Positions 1-6,769 of a DNA stretch of 8,562 nucleotides are shown here, one piece after another (the first letter of the stretch is position 1; every line of letters begins with the position of its first letter). The position numbers and the translations under genes were made by a program. The notes under the pieces were generated by a model. It saw only the letters and a list, made by a program, of their open reading frames with translations. It had not been told where the DNA came from and ran no database searches. This DNA is from Clostridiales bacterium (GTDB lineage Bacteria > Bacillota > Clostridia > Lachnospirales > WRAX01). The DNA lies in the NCBI GenBank assembly GCA_031262335.1, contig JAISHX010000175.1:1-8562 (forward strand), read 5' to 3'.

Positions 1-456
1 ATGTATGAAATCAATGAGGACACAGGCGCGGTTGATTTTACGCACAACCCGTTTTCAATGCCTCAAGGAGGACTTGACGCTCTTGCCGGAAACCCGTTGG
101 ACGTTCTTGCTTTTCAATATGACATTGTTTGCAACGGAATAGAGTTGTCAAGCGGGGCAGTGCGTAATCATGATACAGAAATAATGAAAAAAGCTTTTGC
201 AATCGCAGGCTATTCCGAAACGGATTTAAAGGAGCAGTTTGGCGCACTCTATAATGCTTTTCGCTATGGTGCACCTCCTCATGCGGGAATGGCTCCCGGG
301 GTTGACAGAATTATTATGCTACTTGCCGGTGAAGATTGTATCCGTGATGTTATAGCGTTTCCGCTTAACGGTGCGGCGCAGGATTTGCTTATGGGTGCGC
401 CGTCTGTTGTTAATGAACTGCAGTTAAGAGAAGTGCATATAAAAGTAAGAGATTAA
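1..456 (+). CDS. aspS: Aspartyl-tRNA synthetase, C-terminal part (5' end outside window)
   Basis: This class II synthetase attaches aspartate to tRNA(Asp) in the cytoplasm. The 151 residues seen are the C-terminal catalytic end; bacterial AspRS is usually about 590 residues, so roughly three quarters lies upstream. The Met at position 1 is very probably internal, since the sequence is conserved from the first residues. Recognisable blocks are [10 protein letters not shown] (residues 15-24), [19 protein letters not shown] (40-58), class II motif 3 [13 protein letters not shown] (96-108, with the ATP-binding Arg103), and the family ending [10 protein letters not shown]...QLREVHIK (126-148). The stop is TAA at 454-456. 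The GMAPGVDR form and the [10 protein letters not shown] block resemble the AspRS subtype familiar from alphaproteobacteria more than the E. coli form (GLALGLDR), by memory of the family. No terminator is visible before the next promoter at 493. Identification is secure; whether it also charges tRNA(Asn) cannot be judged because the anticodon-binding domain is not in view. Confidence 0.96.
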   Translation: MYEINEDTGAVDFTHNPFSMPQGGLDALAGNPLDVLAFQYDIVCNGIELSSGAVRNHDTEIMKKAFAIAGYSETDLKEQFGALYNAFRYGAPPHAGMAPGVDRIIMLLAGEDCIRDVIAFPLNGAAQDLLMGAPSVVNELQLREVHIKVRD

Positions 457-492
457 GGGAAGTTGCAAAGGGTTTAATTATGAAGAAATATA

Positions 493-521
493 TTGACAAC
501 AGCATATTTATATGATACAAT
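493..521 (+). promoter_or_regulatory. Near-consensus sigma-70/sigma-A promoter upstream of tnpA
   Basis: A perfect -35 hexamer TTGACA (493-498) is followed by exactly 17 bases and a -10 hexamer TACAAT (516-521), one mismatch from TATAAT. An extended -10 TGn (513-515) precedes it. A ribosome binding site GAGGTG (528-533) follows, 8 bases before the tnpA start at 542. No terminator with a T tract is visible downstream before the response regulator, so transcripts could continue into 1724 onward; that is inference. Confidence 0.75.
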
Positions 522-541
522 ATATTTGAGGTGATGAAAAT

Positions 542-1216
542 ATGATGATGTCGATTAGTAAGGCGGCTGACTATTTAGGAGTTAGTAAGTGGAAGTTGAG
601 GCAGTTGGACACTGAAGGCAAGCTAAAACCTTTTAGGTCAGACGGTAACACGAGGTATTACTCACAGGAGCAACTGGATGATTTCTTGGGTATACTAAGA
701 CAGAAGCCGGAGAGGATAGTTATAGGGTACTGTAGGGTATCAAGTAAAAAGCAATCTGACGACATGGACAAACAAGTGGAATCGGTTAAAAGTTACTTAG
801 TATCCCAAGGAAAACCATTTAAAATAATTCAAGACATAGGGAGTGGGATTAACTATAGCAATCAAGGATTACAACAGCTAATCAAACTCATTACTGACGG
901 AAAAGTTGAAAAAGTAGTATGTTTATACAAAGACAGACTACTTAGATTTGGAATAGAGTTACTTGAATATGTGGCTTCCTTATACGGTACTACAATAGAA
1001 GTTATAGACAGCACTCCAAAGACGGAACAGAAAGAGCTGGTTGAGGACTTAGTTCAAATTATAACAGTATTTTCCTGTGAATTACAAGGAAAACGTAGTC
1101 ATAAGGCAAGAAAGGTGTTGGGGGAGCTTGTACAAGACCTTAAAGGTGCGGTTGAAACCAACCCGGATACAAGCACAACAGCTGAAGGTGAATTGAGTAC
1201 AATGCCAACAGGTTGA
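542..1216 (+). CDS. tnpA: IS607-family serine transposase TnpA
   Basis: This 224-residue protein joins an N-terminal MerR-like helix-turn-helix (about residues 3-50, SISKAADYLGVSKWKLRQLD then GNTRYY) to a small resolvase-type catalytic domain (about 58-195). The catalytic serine is Ser67 in YCRVSS; DIGSGIN (98-104) and KDRLLRFG (130-137), the conserved arginine-bearing loop, are also visible. These proteins cut and rejoin DNA through a phosphoserine link and move IS607 elements with little target specificity. The start follows GAGGTG with 8-base spacing; the next two codons are also ATG, so the start could shift by one or two residues. Two oddities: the family motif near 178-184, usually FSxRLYG by memory, reads FSCELQG, replacing an Arg with Glu; and the last 25 or so residues (Thr, Pro and Glu-rich) do not resemble the usual ending and may be fused debris from the deletion that removed the tnpB start. 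The frame is otherwise intact; activity is uncertain. Confidence 0.92.
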   Translation: MMMSISKAADYLGVSKWKLRQLDTEGKLKPFRSDGNTRYYSQEQLDDFLGILRQKPERIVIGYCRVSSKKQSDDMDKQVESVKSYLVSQGKPFKIIQDIGSGINYSNQGLQQLIKLITDGKVEKVVCLYKDRLLRFGIELLEYVASLYGTTIEVIDSTPKTEQKELVEDLVQIITVFSCELQGKRSHKARKVLGELVQDLKGAVETNPDTSTTAEGELSTMPTG

Positions 1217-1221
1217 ATTAA

Positions 1222-1541
1222 TCAAAGACGCAAAGAAAACGTGCTAAAAGATTTAAGAAAGGAGCGGTAACCAAAAACTATCTCAAAGTGAAGCGAACGG
1301 AACAGAGCATACACCGCAAGATAGCTAATATACACAACCTGAATACAAATGCCGGTTAAACGGTATTGAGTTAAAAGCAGCTGACAGATTTTACTCAAGT
1401 TCAAAGATATGCAGTGTATGCGGCAACAAGAAAGAAGTGTTAAGTTTAAGTGAACGAACATATCATTGTGAACATTTCGGAACAGTGATATGCAGGAACT
1501 TAAATACAGCAATTAATCCGGTAAAACTTGTAAAAGCATAA
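1222..1541 (+). pseudogene. tnpB: tnpB remnant: internally deleted, frameshifted, active site lost
   Basis: TnpB is the RNA-guided RuvC-type nuclease found in IS200/IS605 and IS607 elements, normally about 370-420 residues. Two fragments remain. Frame 1 is open from 1222 to a stop at 1357-1359, and its first 36 or so codons (to about 1330) encode a basic stretch with NYLKVKRTEQSIHRKIANI, like the region just before the RuvC core. Frame 3 is open from 1329 to TAA at 1539-1541 and encodes QPEYKCRLNGIELKAADRF and then a zinc-finger region with CSVCG and CEHFG. The join near 1328-1337 skips the part carrying the first catalytic Asp and the Glu. In the second fragment the fourth zinc-finger Cys is Phe (CEHFG for the usual CEHCG), and the third catalytic Asp region reads ICRNLNTA where IDRDLNAA is usual. 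The N-terminal half is missing. The remnant cannot encode an active nuclease. Confidence 0.85.
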
Positions 1542-1723
1542 AAAACGCCAAAACAAGTATGTACTGTTCGTAACACGAGAATTTAAGTCTGTGGACTATG
1601 GATAAAACAGTGTTTATACTAACATAGGTGAAGCAGAAAATCTCAAAGTGATGAGAGATAGTGGAAATCTATTGTTATTGATAAATCGGTATGTGACAGT
1701 AGATAATCGGTTGCGTAAATGGT
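1542..1723 (+). other. Gene-free spacer, probable IS 3' debris and leader of the response regulator
   Basis: No gene is supported here. A stop-free stretch in frame 1 (1606-1734, 42 codons) has no convincing start or ribosome binding site and overlaps the start of the next gene in another frame. In IS607 elements the DNA after tnpB normally holds the right end and the guide-RNA region, so part of this spacer may be that; I cannot show it. No promoter close to consensus and no Shine-Dalgarno sequence is visible immediately before the ATG at 1724 (the bases before it read GCGTAAATGGT). Confidence 0.4.
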
Positions 1724-2904
<1,181 letters not shown>

Positions 2905-2911
<7 letters not shown>

Positions 2912-2970
2912 CAGAGTTAATTACTTTAGCCAAGGTGAGTAAAGCCAATAAAGCGTTAATGAGAGATTAA
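2905..2970 (+). other. Cryptic 21-codon C-terminal tail in the shifted frame
   Basis: Immediately after the CAGA tract, the frame that would be used with one extra unit (or two fewer) reads TLAELITLAK, then VS, then KANKALMRD, and stops at TAA 2968-2970. It is amphipathic and protein-like, whereas the current frame stops after Glu-Pro at 2909-2911. The remaining frame (from 2904) reads NLSRVNYFSQGE and stops at 2940-2942. The long tail's stop sits inside a hairpin (2963-2988), as expected for a true gene end. I infer that this was the ancestral C terminus. Confidence 0.5.
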
Positions 2971-2988
2971 GGCTGTCAGCCTAATCTC
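2963..2988 (+). terminator. Hairpin at the end of the response regulator gene (possible terminator)
   Basis: GAGATT and AGGCT (2963-2968 and 2970-2974) pair with AGCCT and AATCTC (2978-2988), giving 11 base pairs with one bulged A and a 3-base loop. No T tract follows (the next bases are AAATATACAACC), so it is not a standard intrinsic terminator. It may instead protect the 3' end of the message. Confidence 0.4.
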
Positions 2989-3010
2989 AAATATACAACC
3001 GTGGGGTACA

Positions 3011-3068
3011 CGGGGTTAGCTTAGCAAATATCTTGGCAGTAGCCGAGATATTTATTAAGCTAACCCCG
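3011..3068 (+). repeat. 58-nt near-perfect palindrome before the kinase operon
   Basis: The outer arms CGGGGTTAGCTTA (3011-3023) and TAAGCTAACCCCG (3056-3068) are perfectly complementary. The inner arms (3026-3037 and 3042-3053) pair over 12 positions with one G-U, closing a 4-base loop AGTA. Between inner and outer arms lie one G-U pair and one C-A mismatch, so the stem is about 26 pairs. No T tract follows; the next bases run into the ribosome binding site of the gene at 3095. It could be a terminator or attenuator, an RNase III site, a protein-binding palindrome or a small mobile palindromic repeat; nothing here decides between them. Confidence 0.8.
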
Positions 3069-3078
3069 CTCTTTAGGT

Positions 3079-3085
3079 GGAGGAG
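3079..3085 (+). promoter_or_regulatory. Ribosome binding site that selects the GTG start at 3095
   Basis: GGAGGAG lies 9 bases before GTG 3095. A nearby ATG at 3088 is only 2 bases away and opens an 8-codon frame ending TGA, so it is not a good start. A TTG at 3107, preceded by GGGAGG at 3090-3095, is a weaker alternative start in the same frame as the GTG. Confidence 0.65.
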
Positions 3086-3094
3086 TAATGGGAG

Positions 3095-4042
3095 GTGTTT
3101 GTACCATTGAGTGAAAATGCACATTTATTTATAATAGATAATAGTTCATTACAAAATTACGACAATATAAATAATCTTGTTTTGGAAATTCATAAGTATT
3201 TTTGCTTTCAAAAAGATGTTCCTTACAAAATTGAGAACACAAATTTTCCGCGTGAACCTATCGGTATAATTCATCAGTATCGGGAAAAATTTCCAAGTTC
3301 TGTCACCTTGCGTGTTTACGCCATTGGCGGCGATGATACATTGTTTGCATGTGTGCAAGGCGTTGTATATGAGGAGAATACATGCGTTGTTCCTATGCCT
3401 TTCGGCAGAAACAATTCCCTTGCGGAGAAACTTGGTATGGGAAATATACAAAAAATGCGTTCGGTTGAATATTCTACTAAAATGCAGCAACGCCTGATAA
3501 GCGCAATGCACTGCGGACACGTTTGGGGCATAAGCTTTTGTTCGGTTGGAATTATTGCCTCTGCCGACAAATCAGACCGCCAAATGATTTATATGGCGAA
3601 CAACCAACGGCAGCTTGCAAAGACAATTCCTATTTTAATGCGTATTACACATTCAAAAATTCTTTACGCTCACAAACCGTTGGCTATGCGTTACCGCGTA
3701 ACTATAGACGATTATGATATTCATGAAAATATTATAGGTGTTGACATTGCAAACGCAACTTTCCGGCAAGGTCTGCTTACCCAAAATTGTATTGATGTTT
3801 GGCTTGTCAACTATTCGATGCGAAAAGAAGCAATGAAATTTATGTGGGACTGTTATAACGGTGATTCTATTCAAGCGCTGAAAAAACATAAACGTATTAA
3901 AGCAAAGCATATACTGATTGAAGCCGACGAGCCATTTGATGTTTGTCTTGACGGGGAATTTTTCCGCGAAAAAAGACTTGACATAACTTGGGAGGAAAAA
4001 AGGCTTTCTATAGCCGTGCCTAAGGAGAGTCTTTTACTATGA
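3095..4042 (+). CDS. Divergent diacylglycerol-kinase-like (LCB5/YegS/BmrU family) protein, signature motif altered
   Basis: This 315-residue soluble protein shows the layout of the lipid kinase family. RVYAIGGDDTLFACVQGVV (73-91) matches the nucleotide-binding GGDGT region; VVPMPFGRNNSLAEKLG (98-114) matches the IPxGTxNDFARxLG block; FCSVGIIAS (148-156) sits where the family has a small glycine-rich core; and the ending CLDGEFFREKRLDITWEEKRLSIAVP (284-309) is the characteristic C-terminal strand region (cut here only for reference to its DGE at 286-288). Genuine members phosphorylate diacylglycerol, sphingosine or undecaprenol-type lipids at the membrane. Here the fourth glycine-loop residue is Asp (GGDDT) and the GTxND element has become FGRNN, so catalysis may be weak or lost. 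The GTG start is supported by GGAGGAG. The stop overlaps the next ATG by 4 bases (ATGA), indicating translational coupling to the kinase. Family assignment is by motif order and is moderately sure; substrate is unknown. Confidence 0.72.
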   Translation: MFVPLSENAHLFIIDNSSLQNYDNINNLVLEIHKYFCFQKDVPYKIENTNFPREPIGIIHQYREKFPSSVTLRVYAIGGDDTLFACVQGVVYEENTCVVPMPFGRNNSLAEKLGMGNIQKMRSVEYSTKMQQRLISAMHCGHVWGISFCSVGIIASADKSDRQMIYMANNQRQLAKTIPILMRITHSKILYAHKPLAMRYRVTIDDYDIHENIIGVDIANATFRQGLLTQNCIDVWLVNYSMRKEAMKFMWDCYNGDSIQALKKHKRIKAKHILIEADEPFDVCLDGEFFREKRLDITWEEKRLSIAVPKESLLL

Positions 4043-6756
4043 AAAATGAAGGACAATTAAAAATCGAAACTTATCTGCCTATTCTTATGTGGAACTTTAA
4101 AAAATTAAGAGCAGCAGTTATTATTTTTAATATAATTTTGCTTGCCGTTGTAGTATCAGACATAAGAACAAAAGGTTTTTCGGATTCTATACCGTTATTA
4201 GTGTTTGATGTTTGTGAAATTGTATTCGTTACTGCCGTTCTTATATTAAAAAATGAAACAGATAAAATTATAAGCAGAGCAAAAAATAACTATGCGTTGT
4301 TTATGTCGGTATCTTCTGCAACTCCGGATTATTTTATTCTCGTTGATGAAAAAGCGCGGATAATAAAACTTTCATCAAAGATAGAGCATTTTTTGGGTGT
4401 AGAAAACAGTGATATGATTGTTGGCAGACCTTTTGCCGATATTTGTCCGACTCACCAACTTAAAATTTTAAGCTGTGAGTTTATTCATATGGAAGGCAAA
4501 GGCTCTTATATGCGTGAAGTTTTTGACGGTGTCCGCAACAGATATTTTGAATTTTGTGTAAATGCACTGCCACAGGAGCTTGGCGGCGGATTATTTGTTA
4601 ATGCAACTGATATTACATTATTGATAAAGGCGCAGTTGCAGTCTGAAGATATGGTAAAAGCAAAGGCGGACTTCCTTACAAAAATGAGCCACGAAATAAG
4701 AACTCCCGTTAACGCAATAAGCGGCTTGACCGAGCTTATTGTCCGTGAGGGCGCAGTTGGCACGATGGCAAAATATATGGAAGAAATAAAACGTGCAAGT
4801 GACAGACTTAGAATTGTGGTAAAAGATGTTCTTGACTTTTCAAAACTTGAATCGGGCGGCATGCGCATTACAAATTTACCTTACAGTCTTGCCGCTCTTG
4901 TTGAGGACGTTTGCAGTCCTGTACGCGTCAATTTACTGAACAAACCTATTTTCTTTACAGTAAGCGTAAATCCGAATCTTCCGGCAGAGCTTGTCGGCGA
5001 CAGTGCAAAAATCGGTCGAATCCTCGTAAACCTTTTGAGTAATGCCGCAAAATATACCGAAAAAGGTTTTATAAAAATGACCATATCTTCTGAAACAAGC
5101 ACAGAATCCGATTTTGCGATTTCGGTTACAGTTTCCGACAGCGGAAAAGGAATCAAAGAAGAAGATTGCGATAAGCTTTTTAATGACTTTGTTCAGCTTA
5201 ATTATCACGAAAATATAGGCATAGAAGGTACAGGACTTGGACTTGCAATTTCAAAGCGTCTGGCTGTTGCAATGGGCGGCGATATTACATTTGTCAGCGA
5301 ATACCGCAGAGGCAGCACTTTTACAATGATTTTGCCGCAAACTTTAAACGAGTACAAACCTTTTGCCGTTGTTGAAAACGCAGAATCAAAACGAGTGCTT
5401 ATTTACAAAGGAAGGCTTGCATACGTTGAGTTTTTTTATGAGAGTTTAAACGCTCTTGGTGTACAGTGTGAAATTGCCGACGGAGCAAGCCATGTATTTC
5501 AAGAATTGCAATCAGGTAAGTTTGATGCGGTTGTAGTTCCGGCAATGTTCGAGCATACAGTAAGAAATATGATAAAATCGTTGGAAAAAGAAATCATTGT
5601 TATTTTTGTCGCCGAGCTGGAAGAATCTGTTTCAGTAACTAATTCGCTTGAATATATTGCAATTATGCCTGTTCATTCCGCAGAAATTGCAGACATATTA
5701 AATAACACAGTTTGTAACTCAAAAAGAAACAATAAAGAAATAATAACCTTTTCTGCTCCGGACGCAAAGGTCATTGTTGTTGACGACGTTGGTGCGAATT
5801 TAACGGTGTCAAAAGGATTTTTGAGTCTTTACGGGATTGACGCGGTTACTTGCCGTTCCGGAAAAGAAGTTATTGAACTTGCACAAAAGGAACAATGGGA
5901 TATAATTTTTATGGATAATTTTATGCCGGGAATAAGCGGCATGGAGGCAAGCGAAATTATCCGAAAAAATGACAAAAAAGTCGCAATAATTGCATTGACC
6001 GCAAATGCGATACCCAATTCCGAAGAACTTTATTCTTCAAACGGGATGAATGGCATATTGTCAAAACCTATTCGCATTTCGGAACTTGATAAAATCCTGA
6101 GAAAGTATATTCCCCGGGAAAAGATATTAGAAGGGCAAGTAACTGTTGTCAAAGTTTTGCCGGATGCCGAAGTAATTTCAGCAAGCGGTATTGACACAGC
6201 AGGGGGACTTTTTAATTGCGGCGGCGACAGTTTAAGTTATATTGCGGCACTTCGTATTTATGTTAAGGAAGGCAGAGATTACGAATTACGCATGAGAGAG
6301 CAAATTGCAGACGGACAAATAGGTGATTTTATTAACAATGCTCACAGCTTAAAAAGCTCGTCCGAAAATATCGGCGCAAGGAGCATGGGTTTCCAATTCC
6401 GCAGTATAGAGGAAGAAGGAAGAAACGGAAATATCGGGTATGTAAACGAAAATGCCTATTATGTGCTTGCACAGTTTGACGAACTTTTGCAAAACATAGA
6501 AAACGCACTTGATACGATTAAAGAGCCTGATTCTGAGCTTGGTCATACTGACAGAGAGATTGTCCGTAACAAACTTAGTGAGCTTGTGAAAGTTGCCGAT
6601 AACCCGATTGATTTTGAAACGGAGCTTTCGGCTCTTGAACAGCTTCCTTGTGCAAAAGCAATCGAACGCGAGTTAAGTGACATAAAACTTGATATTTTAG
6701 TATCTGAATATGCGGACGCTGTAACAAAAATTGAGCGTCTGCTTGAAAAAATATAA
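4039..6756 (+). CDS. Membrane hybrid histidine kinase: PAS, HisKA, HATPase, pseudo-receiver, receiver, HPt
   Basis: This 905-residue protein has two N-terminal membrane helices (about 24-40 and 51-70) separated by a loop of only some 10 residues, so it probably senses in the membrane or cytoplasm. A PAS-like domain (about 85-195) follows. The HisKA box MSHEIRTPVNAISG carries His218. The ATPase domain has the N box around Asn335 (NLLSNAAKYT), DSGKGI (367-372) and GTGLGLAIS (397-405). Residues about 450-560 have receiver-like size but no acidic pocket or phospho-acceptor. A canonical receiver (about 575-692) has Asp582, Asp583, Asp626, Thr654 and Lys676. An HPt domain (about 712-825) has His769 in AHSLKSSSENIGA. 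A helical tail (830-905) resembles extensions seen on clostridial hybrid kinases. Phosphate should pass His218 to Asp626 to His769 and then to a separate regulator, most likely the REC-HD-GYP protein at 1724. The start lies 11 bases after AAGGAG (4022-4027) and overlaps the upstream stop by 4 bases. Confidence 0.93.
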   Translation: MKNEGQLKIETYLPILMWNFKKLRAAVIIFNIILLAVVVSDIRTKGFSDSIPLLVFDVCEIVFVTAVLILKNETDKIISRAKNNYALFMSVSSATPDYFILVDEKARIIKLSSKIEHFLGVENSDMIVGRPFADICPTHQLKILSCEFIHMEGKGSYMREVFDGVRNRYFEFCVNALPQELGGGLFVNATDITLLIKAQLQSEDMVKAKADFLTKMSHEIRTPVNAISGLTELIVREGAVGTMAKYMEEIKRASDRLRIVVKDVLDFSKLESGGMRITNLPYSLAALVEDVCSPVRVNLLNKPIFFTVSVNPNLPAELVGDSAKIGRILVNLLSNAAKYTEKGFIKMTISSETSTESDFAISVTVSDSGKGIKEEDCDKLFNDFVQLNYHENIGIEGTGLGLAISKRLAVAMGGDITFVSEYRRGSTFTMILPQTLNEYKPFAVVENAESKRVLIYKGRLAYVEFFYESLNALGVQCEIADGASHVFQELQSGKFDAVVVPAMFEHTVRNMIKSLEKEIIVIFVAELEESVSVTNSLEYIAIMPVHSAEIADILNNTVCNSKRNNKEIITFSAPDAKVIVVDDVGANLTVSKGFLSLYGIDAVTCRSGKEVIELAQKEQWDIIFMDNFMPGISGMEASEIIRKNDKKVAIIALTANAIPNSEELYSSNGMNGILSKPIRISELDKILRKYIPREKILEGQVTVVKVLPDAEVISASGIDTAGGLFNCGGDSLSYIAALRIYVKEGRDYELRMREQIADGQIGDFINNAHSLKSSSENIGARSMGFQFRSIEEEGRNGNIGYVNENAYYVLAQFDELLQNIENALDTIKEPDSELGHTDREIVRNKLSELVKVADNPIDFETELSALEQLPCAKAIERELSDIKLDILVSEYADAVTKIERLLEKI

Positions 6757-6769
6757 GTGTGGAGGTAAT

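Larger units (their letters stand above)
493..1541 (+). mobile_element. Decayed IS607-type insertion sequence (tnpA plus broken tnpB)
   Basis: A MerR-headed serine recombinase gene followed on the same strand by a TnpB-like gene is the hallmark layout of the IS607 family. Here tnpA is intact but tnpB survives only as two fragments in different frames, so the element looks internally deleted. IS607 elements lack terminal inverted repeats and usually give no target duplication, so the ends cannot be read from one copy. The interval given is only the recognisable core. The left end should lie between the aspS stop (456) and the promoter (493), and the right end somewhere between 1542 and 1723. 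Confidence 0.75.

Noticed and set aside
457..541. A terminator for aspS in the gap before tnpA
   Set aside because: I see no stem with a following T tract; the gap holds the tnpA promoter instead.
1280..1651. A 12-base direct repeat (ATCTCAAAGTGA at 1280-1291 and 1640-1651)
   Set aside because: Too short to rule out chance in AT-rich DNA, and the copies do not mark recognisable element ends.
2971..3094. A cyclic-di-GMP riboswitch ahead of the kinase operon
   Set aside because: The conserved cyclic-di-GMP-I core (such as CACGCACAGGGC followed by CAAACC) is not present; the structure is a simple long palindrome.
3088..3114. An 8-codon leader peptide frame starting at ATG 3088, overlapping the GTG start
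   Set aside because: Its Shine-Dalgarno spacing is only 2 bases, and its composition shows no attenuation-type run of a regulated amino acid.
3149..3910. Several open stretches of 60-120 codons on both strands across the lipid-kinase-like gene
   Set aside because: They overlap a long frame with clear family motifs, lack ribosome binding sites and show no protein-like features; they are shadows.
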